A stretch of 64,000 nucleotides of DNA from Nissolia schottii (GCA_003254905.1 QANU01075041.1:62001-126000); one strand, 5' to 3'. Counted from the stretch's first letter, positions 1 to 16,410 are shown. Made by a program: numbers and translations. Notes: a model not told the origin generated them from the letters alone.

Positions 1-244
1 TTTGTTTCTCCTCTTTCTTTCAATTTCATTAACCAAATCGCAATTAAAATGACACTTTCTAGTATCTCCCTTTTCATTTTCCCATAACATCTTCCATTCC
101 CCTACTTCTCTTCTCACTATTAAACTCAATCCATTGAATTTCATTTTTGTGATTTCATTCACGATCCCATATCATCATCTTCTTCTTCATCTTTCAATTT
201 TTCCCTTTTTAATTGATGACATCTTTCATTCATTTTTGTTGCAG

Positions 245-316
245 TTGACTGAGGAGGCAGTGGCTTGCGTGAAAACAACGAGATGGTTCATTGATGATTT
301 AGAGGCTCTAGACTAA
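245..316 (+). CDS. Possible terminal exon of a gene entering from the left
   Basis: A pyrimidine-rich stretch ending in TTGTTGCAG at 244 looks like a splice acceptor. It is followed by 23 open codons (starting LTEEAVACV, ending LEALD) and a TAA at 314-316. The composition is coding-like, with acidic and basic residues mixed, unlike the low-complexity surroundings. No domain is recognisable in so short a piece and no upstream exon lies in the window. It could equally be a chance open frame. Confidence 0.2.
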   Translation: MTEEAVACVKTTRWFIDDLEALD

Positions 317-3028
317 TAAGAGCTCCATGAAGGTAGTGGATGGAGAACAAGAAACCAATTCTGGAATGCTATAGGTGTTCTTTTCTTTAGTGTATTTGAG
401 TATGTAAAGAAGTCAATCTTCGACGATTACCGCGAGAATGAAGATATTGAAAATATTTTTATAAGGTTATAGTGAATATAGATTTTTTGAACGGTTTTGT
501 ACATTTGATACTAAACATGTATTTTTACACGTGATACATTTTCATTTTGTATCTCCACAAGTGATAACTTTTTTTTAGAGGATACACAACTGACATGAGT
601 ACGAGAACGTGCAACAAGTCCGTTAAAAGAGACAAACAAAAATCTTTGAAATAGTGACCAGAGATGGGGACAAAAAGATTACACAATTTTTATGGGAAAG
701 GAATGTTGAGCAAAATTGTTAAAAATTTGTGTGGATAAAAAATGAAGAATGAAAATGATATACAATTTTTGTAAGAGAATCTACACAATGAAGTGAAGGT
801 TGGTAAATATTTTTTTCATTTTAAGTTTTAAAAGATTTCCATGCATCATACGAGTTAATATACTAGTTAATTATAAGAAGGACAACGGAAACAACCAAAA
901 CCATAACGACAGTTTCAAATTGGAAAAAGAAGCCACAAAGAATCGGAACCTAAGTTGACTTCAAATTGCTATTAAGAACAAATAAATGACTTTTTTCTCT
1001 TGAACATTTCCACAGTTTGATCAACAAAAACTATGAAATTACTTGAATCTCAAAGATCAATGAGTTCATGATAAACCCCACAAACAAATCTCTTGATGGA
1101 GATAGGGGGAATGAGTGAGCAACTTTTCACGGCTTTAGGCATACCCTTAAAGGTAGGAAAATATACCCAATTACTTGAATAAAGGCACACGCCAAACAGT
1201 GTTTGATTGTGCAAATGGCCACATATATTGTTCCAAAATTGACTTTTACTCATTGCCTAGAAGAAAAAAACACCACCATTTTTCAGATTTGGGGGTGTAC
1301 AACATCATGAATCCGTCAGTATTGGTGCAATGGTCGAGTCCGACGACAAAGAGGAACGTTGTGCATGGGGGAGCGAGGGTAACAGCCATCTAGATCTGAT
1401 TTTGCTATGCTTCAGATCCGGCGACGAAGGGTGACGACGGTGGCAGAGACCAATTGGATTTGGGGAGTGAGATGGTGGAGGGTTGCAGGGACCACCGTTA
1501 CAAGGAATCTTTGTTTAAGGACTTTTGTGCAAACTTGGGGAAATTGGTAAATGAGGACGGTGGCACTAGCGGTAATTTTGAAGGGATGGTTTCTGAGAAA
1601 AAATGGGTACCATTAAATGGTACCAAAGAGTTGGGGCACCATGGTAGCCACCACCCAAAAAGAGCATAACATAATGGATGTCATTGTCAACCCTTAAAAT
1701 TGTTGCAATTTCTCTCAAGGACGGACTGATTTCACTGTCTTCTGGAACTGCTTTATGCATAAAAATCAAGAAGCATTATGGTCATTCTAATCATGCCACC
1801 AACACATTATGAGATTACAGCATTCCACTTTTGATGAATAATTAAATTTCTGTAGGCGAAGTTTTTGTTACATTAACAATTGGATGACATTCAGTTCTCA
1901 TTCTGTGGGCAGGTGTAAACAGAAAGTTTGACTCTGCAACAGAAAATTTTTCATGTTTTAAAATAGAGAGATCAAATTGATCCAACCCAATACGGCAGAA
2001 TGTAGATAAACTAAAATAGTGCAAAACCCAACATGGTTAAATAACTATCCTTACGGTTCCGGATAATCTAACCAATAGAGAAAGAAGACCACTAGGGGTA
2101 ACCAAAGATCAACAAATTTCAGTTCCATAAACCATTAAACCTGGGAAAGAAAAAAGAGAAGGAAAAAAAAAAAAAACCACCTAAGATGGCTCCCACAAGA
2201 ATGAGTTATAAAACCAAATATCTGAAGAAATAAATGAGAATAACAAATTAACCTGAGAGCTTGAGTTGGAAGCATGATCTAGAGACCGAGCTAGGACGAT
2301 GGAGCACAAGCTGCAAGCCAAACCAAAAAGAAGGGAGCAAAAGACCGAAACCACCCACACTCTGCACAATTAGCGAAGAATGCGATCAGCCAAACATGCA
2401 AAGCTTGGTTGGCAAAGCTTGCTAGGTTGATCAGCCAATCATGCACCAAAGTACCTACACTCTGCACAATTAGCAAAGAAAGCGATCAACTGATCAACCC
2501 CTATCATGTTATTTGCTAGTAACTTCCTGCTTCGCCCAAAAAATTGTTTGACAATTATCGGTAACCACTAGTTTAATCAATAACATAAGCCTGGGATTTT
2601 TCTCTTATCATATGAATTTTGCAATCTAACTATCCGAGCAGGAAAAATAAAAACAAAAACAAAAAAAGGGAATAAAAAACACTATCGATAAAGGAATATC
2701 ATATCAACCCATCAGTTACACTATTCCCTTGATCAAAAGAAACACTTCCAAAAAACTTACAAAACATAACGTCCTATTACACGAAAGGAGAAAGCAATAC
2801 TATAAAACACCCTAGAACTAGACAAGAACATCATAACTGCAGTCTATTACATTCCAGTTTTACAGAATCAATACACCCCCGAACACGACCTGACAGAATA
2901 ACAGCCTCAGCAAACAGAAGAATTTTTCCGTCCCCTCTTTGCACTCATTTTTGTGCACCACTACTTGTCAACAAATGAGTGGGGGGAGAAAGAAAAGGGG
3001 ACAAAATCTGGTGCAGGTGATCTCAATC
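317..3028. other. Intergenic stretch without a recognised gene
   Basis: AT-rich DNA with only short chance frames. Two small structures stand out: a 19-base perfect inverted repeat at 1606-1624 (two GGTACC half-sites around a short AT core), and a direct repeat about 100 bases apart near 2356 and 2456. The last 100-200 bases before 3029 should be the 3' flank of the minus-strand Myb-like gene. Confidence 0.5.
2356..2490. repeat. Direct repeat, 100-base offset
   Basis: The string CTCTGCACAATTAGC occurs near 2360 and again near 2460, and the similarity extends about 30 bases (AAGAA.GCGATCA follows both). The spacer carries further GATCAGCCAA and AAGCTTG repeats. It looks like a local duplication of about 100 bases. 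No function is evident. Confidence 0.55.
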
Positions 3029-5158
3029 CTAACAAATCACAGGTTTGCTATCAAAGGCTTCTCTTGCTTCCAATAAATCAGGACAAAATCTCTTTGCAAG
3101 AATTTCAACCTGCTCAGCAAATGATTTTTTCCCGTGCTCTCCAATGTATCGCAACATTTGGTCCCATCGTTTTCTACATAAATCACCGTCTCTATGCTCA
3201 AGCAGGTTGTCCCAGTCCACCTCCTCCATGCAGCAAGCATCCAAGGCAAATAAGGCATTTATCAGGCGGTAGTCATCAGTATCACTCCACATACCTTGAG
3301 CAACCATAGGCGATGTTAATTGCTCATACCACTTTTTACAGCAGCGTGCACTATTTCTAGTCGCCAATCTGCCACCAATTGCCTCCCAACTAATATTATC
3401 TCGCAACATGCCATGTTTTGCTTTTCTATGATCCTCTAAAGACCTTGCACGTAGGTCCAGGTTTACTAGATCAAATAACTGTTGATACTCCTCTTGAGTC
3501 CATGGTCCGTTCTTTGACTCGGTAAATTTTAATCTACGCCATGCATCCTTTACATGAAATCGATTTTTTCCCAATGCTTCAGCTATTGATTTCCAATCAG
3601 ATCCATGTTGTTTCTGCACCTTTCGTACAAAGTCAAGCTCCTCGGGCGTCCATTTACGCTTCGAATCCCTATTAAACAAAATATGAGCTCGATAATACAC
3701 ACTAGTGACGGGGCGATGGGGCAAGGCTTTTCCGATTTCCTTCCAACAATGTTTAACTTCAGGATGAGATCTGCAATGGAGAATCATATCCAGACCTTGA
3801 TCACCCAAACCATGAGACTCTATGTACTCTAAAACAGCCTCTTTAATCGTCTGGTTTTCTTCATGTGTAAACCTTTTCCCACGTATTAAGCCATCACAAC
3901 AAACCTCTACTTGATCAGAAAAAGTTACTCGTTTGGGTTTGGATGTTCCACCAGGTGCAGAGTCAGCAGAATCACCAGTGCCTGCCTTGGTTTTCTTCTT
4001 CATCTTGATCTTCTTGCCTTGATCATCAACTCCCTCGCTCTCCTTACTTTTGCTTTTGGCACTCCGTTTCCTCGTCTTCATCTTCTTTTCTTTGTCATCA
4101 TCTTCACCTTCTATGCCTTTGGCCAAATGTTGATCACCTTCATTGCTTTTAATCTCATTTTTCTCCTTACATTTGCTTTTATCACTCAGTTTCTTCTTCT
4201 TTATCTTCAGCTTCTTGCCTTGATCATCAACTTCACAGCTCTCCTTACTTTTGCTTTTGTCACTCAGTTTCCACTTCTTCATCTTCTTGCCTTGGTCATC
4301 ATCTTCACCTTCTATGCCTCTGACCAAATGTTGATCACCTTCATTGCTTTCAATCTCATTTTTCTTGCTTTTATCACTCAGTTTCTTCTTCTTCATCATC
4401 TTCAGTTTCTTCTTCTTCTTCATCTTCTTGCCTTGGTCATCATCACCTTCATTGGTTTTACAGTCTTCATCTTTGTTTTTTTTCTTTTTCTTGCTCAGTA
4501 CCTTCTCCATTTCCTTGCCTTGCCCCTCTTCAGCAACAATAGAATGATTAACAGCATTACTGTTATAGCCTTCTACCATCGTCTTACTTTTTTCACTCAA
4601 TTTCTTCTTCTTCTCCATCTTACCTATACCATCAACTTTGTTGACAAGAGAATGTGTATTAGCATTTCCTGCGATGATTATATTCAAAGGAGGATCACCT
4701 TCATTGTTCTTTAAGTGATTTTTCTTGGTGATTTTGCCTTTTTTGCTTGGTTTTGAATCGACCATTTCTTGCATTGCAGTTAGCGAATCATTGCAATTTT
4801 TTCTTTTCTTCGTCATGCGTTTTTGGTTTTCATTAAAGATCTCCGCTACGTTATCATCAGCAATAGTACCATTTACCACTTCAGGTTCTCTTGCCCCTTT
4901 TTTCTTCTTTCGCTGACTGATGTCGCCCTCTTCATCCCTATTCCTCGTAAATTTCCCATCAATGGAGCAAGCTTGTCCCTCACCAGCTTCACCAATACAA
5001 TTTCCCTCAACAATTTCGTTCGGATCGATTGTTTGGTAAGTTCCATGCTGTTTCTTTATCTCCTTATGTTTCTCCTTCTTCCTTTTATTTGGCTCCAAAC
5101 TACTTCCCAAACTGCTTTCTTCAACCCTTGACTTTTTCTTCTTAACTTTCTCATCCAT
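3029..5158 (-). CDS. Myb/SANT DNA-binding protein, Reb1/TTF1/DMTF1-like
   Basis: One uninterrupted frame of 709 codons from the ATG at 5156-5158 to the stop at 3029. Residues 1 to about 415 are low complexity, dominated by Lys, Asp, Glu and Ser, with a repeated module of the form DDQGKKMK..KLSDKSKSKE, typical of nuclear or nucleolar tails. From residue 427 the protein becomes globular, with Myb/SANT-like repeats: HEENQTIKEAV..., then KWTPEELDFV...W at about 502-548, then GPWTQEEYQQL...CKKWYEQL at about 555-618. A last degenerate repeat runs about 627-672 (WSDTDDYRLINAL...RKRWDQML). This layout matches the family containing yeast Reb1, mammalian TTF1 and DMTF1, and plant Myb proteins annotated as RNA polymerase I termination factor-like. 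Reb1 and TTF1 bind rDNA terminators; a role for this plant protein in polymerase I termination is inference. The gene appears intronless in its coding part. Family call strong, function less so. Confidence 0.88.
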   Translation of the reverse strand: MDEKVKKKKSRVEESSLGSSLEPNKRKKEKHKEIKKQHGTYQTIDPNEIVEGNCIGEAGEGQACSIDGKFTRNRDEEGDISQRKKKKGAREPEVVNGTIADDNVAEIFNENQKRMTKKRKNCNDSLTAMQEMVDSKPSKKGKITKKNHLKNNEGDPPLNIIIAGNANTHSLVNKVDGIGKMEKKKKLSEKSKTMVEGYNSNAVNHSIVAEEGQGKEMEKVLSKKKKKNKDEDCKTNEGDDDQGKKMKKKKKLKMMKKKKLSDKSKKNEIESNEGDQHLVRGIEGEDDDQGKKMKKWKLSDKSKSKESCEVDDQGKKLKIKKKKLSDKSKCKEKNEIKSNEGDQHLAKGIEGEDDDKEKKMKTRKRSAKSKSKESEGVDDQGKKIKMKKKTKAGTGDSADSAPGGTSKPKRVTFSDQVEVCCDGLIRGKRFTHEENQTIKEAVLEYIESHGLGDQGLDMILHCRSHPEVKHCWKEIGKALPHRPVTSVYYRAHILFNRDSKRKWTPEELDFVRKVQKQHGSDWKSIAEALGKNRFHVKDAWRRLKFTESKNGPWTQEEYQQLFDLVNLDLRARSLEDHRKAKHGMLRDNISWEAIGGRLATRNSARCCKKWYEQLTSPMVAQGMWSDTDDYRLINALFALDACCMEEVDWDNLLEHRDGDLCRKRWDQMLRYIGEHGKKSFAEQVEILAKRFCPDLLEAREAFDSKPVIC

Positions 5159-5956
5159 GAGGCAAGTACTATCACAGGTTACTCAACACAAATCTGGGAA
5201 AGAAAAAAGATATAAATTATGGTTTCTGCGACGAATAGTAAAATTAAATTCCACCTTAAATTTTCACAGGATATAAGAAAGAAAATCAAACCATAGTATG
5301 AGAGAATAATACAAATATTCCTTTTTTACTTTCAAATGGTGTAATGTCCACTCTTATCAACAAACTTTGGCCTAGAAAATTAATAAAAGAAAACCAAATT
5401 TGTTGGATTTATTTCCATTTTTTTCTTCTAATGATCAGTGTCTTACAGCACTAGCCTTGGCTAAACCAAAGGCAGGGCAAGAGCAAACTCAGAATTGGGC
5501 CGTACAAGTTAAGATATCTCAATATCACAACTTAAGAGACAAGTTATACCATCTAAAAAGCAGGACACCAAATGGATTTTACTCTTTTGCTAGCAACAAT
5601 ACAAAACCAGTTTAGGGACCAAGGCACAGAAAACTAGCATCAGTACCATGTTAACATTCTTTGAAATACTTGAATAAAAAAATAAACCAAAAATTCTTTG
5701 AATTATAGCAAGTCTAATTAAAGTCAATTTATATAAAACCATCCTAACCAATTGACTCATCAACTAAAATAATTCATCTATGAATATGATCTATTATGCA
5801 TAACCCAAAACATTTGAGCATTCGAGAGTTGAGGAAGAAAAACTCAAAAACAGAGAAATTTGAGCACATTCTGATCTTTTAAAACCTAGCCGAAGCCATT
5901 AGCCCCAAAGAGTTTCCTTATATAAAATTAACTCTGCAGGGAAGAAGCCCCTTCAG

Positions 5957-6394
5957 ATGAGTTATGTATCCACCAACTCAAACTCAAGTCAATGGTACAA
6001 TGGCCAAAGTGGAAGGCCTAATTTTGATATGAACTCTTCTGAATTCCCTTTCAACGCCACTTCTACTATGACTACTGCACCTACTCCAAGCACAACAAAT
6101 TCCTTTCTTCCTAATTGTGTTCCCTCTGAAGACATTTCTACACCCTATGGTTCCAATTACTGGGAAGCAGCAGCCACAGCCAGTGCCTCCAGCAACAGAA
6201 GCAATAGCAGCAGCAGCATGCTTTCTTCTTGGGGATCGGCTGATTGTGGCAACTCTAGCAAAGAGTCACAGATTCATCATCACATGATGGAAAACCATAC
6301 AGAGGATGAAGCCAAGTGGGATGAGTACCTTCACACTAACTCAATCTTAATGCAGCTGGCTTCTTCACAAAATAATCAAGCTCCTCCGGAATAA
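5957..6394 (+). pseudogene. C-terminal exon-like frame of an R2R3-MYB-type factor
   Basis: A 145-codon frame rich in Ser, Asn and Thr, with a poly-Ser stretch at about residues 80-90 and an acidic-aromatic end (EDEAKWDEYL at about 115-124). That end resembles the EE.KWSEYL tail in the C-termini of several R2R3-MYB factors. No Myb repeats are present here or in the 800 bases upstream. A possible acceptor (AACTCTGCAG) ends at 5938 and the same frame is open from there, so this may be a last exon whose upstream exons were lost, or a retro-copied fragment. A stop at 5900-5902 closes the frame upstream. It could also be a short unrelated orphan gene; the MYB link rests only on composition and the tail motif. 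Confidence 0.4.
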
Positions 6395-6429
6395 TTTTGC
6401 AATGAGATAAAGCCAGCAGCCATGCATTT

Positions 6430-6500
6430 GGTACCAGAGGCGAGGCGCGGGAGGCGAGGCGAGGCGAGGTGCGGCGAGGCGCGGCTAGGGTTTAGGGTCT
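6430..6500. repeat. GGCGA-type GC-rich repeat ending in telomere-like motif
   Basis: About 60 bases of imperfect GAGGCGAGGCG pentamer repeats directly follow the MYB-like frame and pass into GCTAGGGTTTAGGG, which contains plant telobox units (AGGGTTT). The GC content is far above the AT-rich surroundings. It may be a CpG-rich remnant or a site of DNA addition. Confidence 0.6.
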
Positions 6501-6960
6501 GAACTATGAGACTCTGAAGATGAACTCTGAATTTCAGAAATGAAAATTGAGAAAAGTGAGATGAGGGCTAGTGAGTGGCCTAGTGAGATGAGGGCTAATT
6601 GAGACAACCCACTGAAGAAAGACATTCGGGCTGCTTAATAAAATTGGGCTGATAAAAAAATATTTGGGCTAAACGACATGGAACAAAAATTGGACCAGAA
6701 GTGCAGAACTTATGGGAATAAATTGTAATTCTGAAGGAAAAAAAAAAATATATATATATATATAATAGTGTAGTATACGGGCCATTAGGCCGAGCTGAGT
6801 GATCCGAGGCTAGACCCAAATCCGGTATAAATTAGAATCGATTTTTTTAGAGGTTTTTTGAAAATGGGTCCGATTCGGCCCGAATGCTTTGGGTCGGTCC
6901 GAGTTGGCGGGACGGACCGGGTTATGAACACCCCTACTCAAACCAATGAGAAGCTAAAAA

Positions 6961-8034
6961 TAGTGTAAAATACACCTCTAAGAAATGCTTAAATTACACT
7001 CTCATTCCCTCCATTTTGAAAACTATTTCTCTCCCCTTGGAATTAAGCTATACTCTAATCTTTATTGATATTTTTTTATTAATATACCTATTAGAAATAG
7101 TTATACATATTATTATTATTATTATTATTATTTTAATAATATAAAAACAACAACTAATAATTCTACAACAACTAAGTGTTATCTCACTGTGTGGAGTCAG
7201 TTACATGAATCAAACGAGGTCATAGTGCTCTATTTTGTGTCATGTTCGCGTTTATGCCATTAGCTTTAATAGTTTCTTCTATAGTTTTTCTAAGTCTCTA
7301 TCTACCTCTAGCTACTTGGTTTCCTATCATTTGATTTACTCTTCCTACTAAGGCTTCGTCAAGTCTTCTCCTCATACGTTCAAATCACCAAATGTGAGAT
7401 TCCACCATCTTTTTTATTATAGGTGCTACCCCTCCCCTAACATTCTCTCTAATATCTTTATTTCTAACCTTATCTTGACTAGTTTGTAATCTTGACATTT
7501 TCATTTTTGCAACATGCAATTTATTTTAATGCTAATAATATAAAATTATTAATACATGATAATAATAATTATATACCATTATTATATTAAAATGATAAAT
7601 TATTAATTAATTATTAACAAATTATGATAATTTTAAATGAAAAAAATTATATTTACAACAATTGATTTTAAATAACCATGTGTATAAAAATATAATTAAT
7701 ATTTTTAAACTAATTATTAAGAAAAATACTTAATATCTTTTAAAATTATTATAATTTTTATTAATAGCTTATTTTATTAATAGAATAATTTTTATATAAT
7801 TATTGTAATTATTTATAAACATTTTAACATTATTATTAATCATACTATTTTATTTTGTTAAATATGTATTAATGTGTAAAATTATTTGTGAATGGTATTT
7901 TGGTCAGAAATATGGAAAATTGATTAAGTTGTAGCTTATTTTTATTATTAAGGGGAGGGGGCGTATGTTTTTAAAATGGAGGGAAAGGAAGTGTAATTTG
8001 GGTATCTCTTAGGAGAGGGGAGTGTATTTTACTA
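6961..8034. mobile_element. Non-autonomous DNA transposon with long terminal inverted repeats
   Basis: The left end (6961-7025, TAGTGTAAAATACACC...) is inverted at the right end (about 7955-8034, ...AGTGTATTTTACTA). The inverted match extends about 70 bases with gaps and includes the shared block TTCCCTCCATTTT. Both ends abut A-rich flanks, so the target duplication is ambiguous. The interior is AT-rich, has no transposase, and carries a nested minus-strand RTE LINE fragment. The superfamily is not identified. Confidence 0.6.
7146..7520 (-). mobile_element. RTE-type LINE 3' fragment
   Basis: Read on the minus strand this matches the plus-strand RTE fragment at 61072-61617 through a shared order of motifs: GGGGTAGCACCTATA, AAGATGGT.GAATC, TTTGAAC.T.TGAGGAGAAG, then AGAAAAACTATAGA, and a 3' tail ending in TTGTTG-like sequence. 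The conceptual product (WWFERMRRRLDEA..., then LRKTIEE) is the C-terminal end of an RTE-clade reverse transcriptase protein. It holds stops, is 5'-truncated and is inactive. Confidence 0.72.
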
Positions 8035-8329
8035 AAAAAATGATGGTATTTTGGTATTAGTGGATGGATTTGACTTAGTGCTTTAATGTTTCTTCAATGA
8101 CATACTTAAATTTTAGTACATATTTGTTATTTTTTAATATTTTCATTATATTCTAGGTATGAGACCCATTAACATGTGTCAAAACTACCATATGTGATAA
8201 TGATGTAAGAATCATGTCCCATTTAATTGTCTCTCATATAATATATAGTTTAATAATCATAGGAATGTTAAATCTATTGGTTATTTTATTGAAGATACAA
8301 CATTAATTATGAATAGTGATATGTTCTCG

Positions 8330-8570
8330 TGCTTTCTATTCATGATCATCCGGGTATCGTAATACTGTTTCACGTACCCACGTACTTATACTTTGTGGGG
8401 CAGTCTCGTGATACTATTTCACTCAACATGTCCTAACACATAGATACCTATACGTACACATACTTACACACTTGACCATCCATCACATATCTTATGCATG
8501 CGGGGGGATCTGGGTTTCTCTCATGCATTCGATCAGATTGTCGATCGCTATGCATCCTTCTTGATCAAAG
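8330..8570 (+). mobile_element. Fragment of the TGTAACAC-type LTR family
   Basis: The segment with ACATACTTACACAC, CATCACATATCTTATGCATG, GGGGATC.GGG and CGCATGCATCCTTCTT-like blocks matches 30240-30390 in the same order. It is therefore an isolated piece of the long LTR described at 29437-32415. Neither LTR terminus is present here. No coding content. Confidence 0.55.
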
Positions 8571-9599
8571 CGATAGTGATTATCAAGGACAATTGCCCAA
8601 TGATCAAAGAAATTGTTTGATTATAACCATTGGCCGATAATTTTAGAAACGGTAGTCCAATGATGCAAGATTCTTGGTTTGAAAGGTTTCCCAAGCACGC
8701 GTTTTTATCATTAACTCCAATCAAAATTGTGACAAATACCAACTCATACAACCCCCTTTTTCTTCTCTTGCACTTAAAAATAGAAACTAGTGCAATTCTT
8801 TGAACAATCCGAGTTAGCCATTATATTATGTTATATTATAATAAGTGAAACTTGGTTTATAAATAATTATTTGATCAGGATTCAAGATAAATCCCTACAT
8901 CGGTGTTACTTTTAGACAAAAGATCAATGAGTGTATTACATGCATTTCAACTGGCTGACCAACGTGGCCCAGTACCTCTAAAATAGCAATGCATTTTATC
9001 ACCACTTGTCCCCAAGTGCTCAGATCTGGAACACGGTGGGAGTGATTGCTGACTCGTCTAACAAAGCATTCTAGAGATGGTGGAGTAACTTGATTACTTC
9101 TTAATGACTCCGTAACATTCTTCTATAAACTGTAGCATTCATTATTTGGAGGATTTGGCTAACTAGGAACACCCTTATATTTGAAGGTAAGGTGACAGCA
9201 ACACAAGAAGTCTATTAGATTAGTTTGTCTTTTGGTGATGAATTCCAGTGACATCGTGTGACCTTTCTCTCCTCTCGTCCTAATCTAGGTCACATTTGAT
9301 CCTAACTTTTAAGAATCCCCATTTCTTCTCATTGTTGTAACTCTCCTGACTTTCTTATTGTAATCATCTTTTGTAATAATATATATATATCTTTAGAAAA
9401 AAATACTGTTAGACTTCTTCATGATGGATTTTGGTCTTTTTGGTAAAAATAAAATAGAATTTGGATCTCATTTTCCTTTATTGCAACGATAATTGAGAAA
9501 AAAGCTATTTGTTCCCAATTTTATTGGTGTTAAGTAAATAAACACTCTTTTATTTACTATACCAAAAAAAGAACCTCTTTGATAGTGATTCAGAATCTC

Positions 9600-9794
9600 A
9601 GATTGCTTTGCTTTCATGCAGCATCGAAATTCTAGATATACCCATACCCATCTGTTCGGTAATCGATACAACAGCTTTGGTTGTCGATCTAGAAGCCAAC
9701 ATTCTCGGTCTATCGTCGAGGGTTGCACAGCCGGAAGTGATTCCCTAAACCCTTCCCCTCTGATATGAAGGCTTGATTTTTCACTCACTGCTAA
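9600..9794 (+). other. Probable 5'UTR exon of the SnRK1 gene
   Basis: A donor-like CTAA|GTATGT lies at 9794/9795, and a clear acceptor TTGCCTTTAG ends at 10056, eleven bases before the ATG. Plant SnRK1 catalytic-subunit genes commonly carry an intron in the 5' leader just before the start codon, and this arrangement fits. The transcription start is not determined; the left edge is a guess. Confidence 0.5.
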
Positions 9795-10043
9795 GTATGT
9801 CTGCGATTCACTGAAATTTCTTCAGCTTTTAATACAAACCCTTCGGGGAATCTTTATTTATTTATTTATTTTTTGGCCTATGGTGATGATCCCATCATTC
9901 TTCTAGTTTGCTTCGTTTGAAATCCGTTGAAATCCGATGAAATCTTCAATTTATTTTGTTTCTATTTTTATTTTTTTTTCCATTTACTAGTCCATGCTTG
10001 TATATTATTACTTAAACCGAGTTTTAATTTCTTTTCTTTCTGA

Positions 10044-14815
<4,772 letters not shown>

Positions 14816-15120
14816 AGAAATGATGGTAGGCTCACAAGGGGAGAGACATCAGAATGTGGCTGGCTTATGTTGCATGTGAATAAAGCATACACTGTACATA
14901 TAAGGTCCCTTTCAATATGGGGGTTTATCTTATCTGAATGCACATGTACTTGTTAGTGTAACCCTGGTTTTTATATGGGTGATCATTAGATGGCATGGTA
15001 TTCGCTTCCTTAATCATGGGGTTTGACTAGGTCTGCCATTTTCACGGTGTATTGTATTCCCTCAATCCAGCTGAATCTTGGGGCATTTTATGTAAGAATT
15101 AGAACCCCAACCGACATCGC
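14816..15120 (+). terminator. 3'UTR and poly(A) region of the SnRK1 gene
   Basis: A canonical AATAAA occurs at 14879-14884, 64 bases after the stop. TGTA-rich and T-rich sequence follows, as in plant polyadenylation regions. The exact cleavage site cannot be read. Confidence 0.5.
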
Positions 15121-15475
15121 TCTATTTATGGTATTGAACCTAGTGTTGCGAGATGAGCATGAAGATTAGGGTATGAAAGTTCAGTTCCCCCTTATGTGTG
15201 CATGCTACTAAACTCTCATCGTTCAGCTAATACTAAAAGTTCATTATCTAAGAATCCGTATGAGCTGGAGGATGATTGTCTTTTTCTCCTGGCTCTCTTT
15301 ATGATGATGAAATCAAGCTATTTTATCCATGTGTTTTGTGTTGCTGCATAAAACTAATTACGAGGTGTGTCATGGTGGTAATTTATGAGAATGAATTCTG
15401 GATTAGATTATCATGAGAATGAAAAATATCTTGTGATCAACATTTTATTATTTCATGTGAACTTAGTTATTGTGA

Positions 15476-15823
15476 GAGACCTTAGGTTTACCTAAAAGAA
15501 AGACAATTTTGTTATTTGTACACTTAAAAAATAATCACCTAAATAGATAAACAAATATTATAAACCATACAAATAAATATTACACATAAGAGAAACATTG
15601 TCATTGAATATTTTTTACATGTGTCATGCACGTGTGTTTAATATTATAAAATGAAAAAATAAACATTATCGTTGAACATTTTTGTGTGTTGATGTACACG
15701 CATGTGTAATGTTACTTATTTTCTGTGCTTAATAATATTTGTTTTTATATTTTATAATGTTTATTTTTTTATTTTATAATATTTGTTTTTATATTTGGGT
15801 AATTTTTTTAAGGTCTACCAATA
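15476..15823. mobile_element. MITE-like element, family shared with 41706-41983
   Basis: The left end has GAGACCTTAGGTTTACC and the right end its approximate inverse (TTTTTTAAGGTCTACC). The interior carries ATAAACAAATATTATAAA motifs inverted around a core with CACGTGTGTTTAATATTA and ACACGCATGTGTAAT. The same core words occur in the MITE at 41.7-42.0 kb. It is about 350 bases, non-coding, lying 3' of the SnRK1 gene. Confidence 0.5.
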
Positions 15824-16212
15824 ATTAATATATATATATATATANCTTTCAAATATGCTCATTTCAAATCACCACACACCTTGTCAACAATTGCCTTTCA
15901 AATATGCTCATTTTCAGGCATTCACTTTTGGTTACTTGTCCTAATCTATTTCCTATGTCGTCATGTGCCTCATGCACTAACATTGCGCATTTGCAGTTGA
16001 TATACTTAAATGCTAATGGTGGTAAACCCAATAGAATGTTAATGACAGGGACATTAACATTAACGTGGGTATGGTAAAGGGAGTTTTTAAAACATGGATC
16101 AGACTAAAATTTTACAATTATATGAGGCTGAATATTGAAATTTCCATAAGTAGGGGTGTTTTTAGAAATAAAAAAATTTAAAAATAAAAAATAAAAAATA
16201 AAAAATGAAAAC

Positions 16213-16410
16213 AGGTACTAAAATCGCCTTGTATGGCGATTTCAGGTTTTCAAAGTCAAAGAGAGGAGACAGTGAGGGGACAAGAGAGACAAAACTGAAA
16301 TAGCTTTTCTCCATGGCGATTTCAGGTTTTCAACGTCACAAACAGAGGAGACAGTTGAGACATAATTGAAATCTCCCTGCACTATGGCGATTGCAGGTTT
16401 TCAATAGATG
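16213..16410 (+). repeat. Left subterminal repeat array of the MULE/PMD element
   Basis: ATGGCGATT(T/G)CAGGTTTTCAA occurs at 16233, 16313 and 16384. The first two copies are followed by the related words CAAAGTC...GAGGAGACAGT and CAACGTCAC...GAGGAGACAGT. The first copy is preceded by its own inverted half (ACTAAAATCGCC), giving a hairpin arm. The motif reappears inverted at the right end of the element. Confidence 0.75.

Noticed and set aside
1606-1624. GGTACC inverted repeat as a regulatory operator
   Set aside because: Single 19-base palindrome with no gene beside it; could occur by chance in AT-rich DNA.
3911-4714. A 267-codon plus-strand open frame rich in Phe, Leu and Ile
   Set aside because: It is the antisense of the Lys-rich part of the Myb-like gene; AAG/AAA codons read backwards give Phe/Leu, which mimics a membrane protein.
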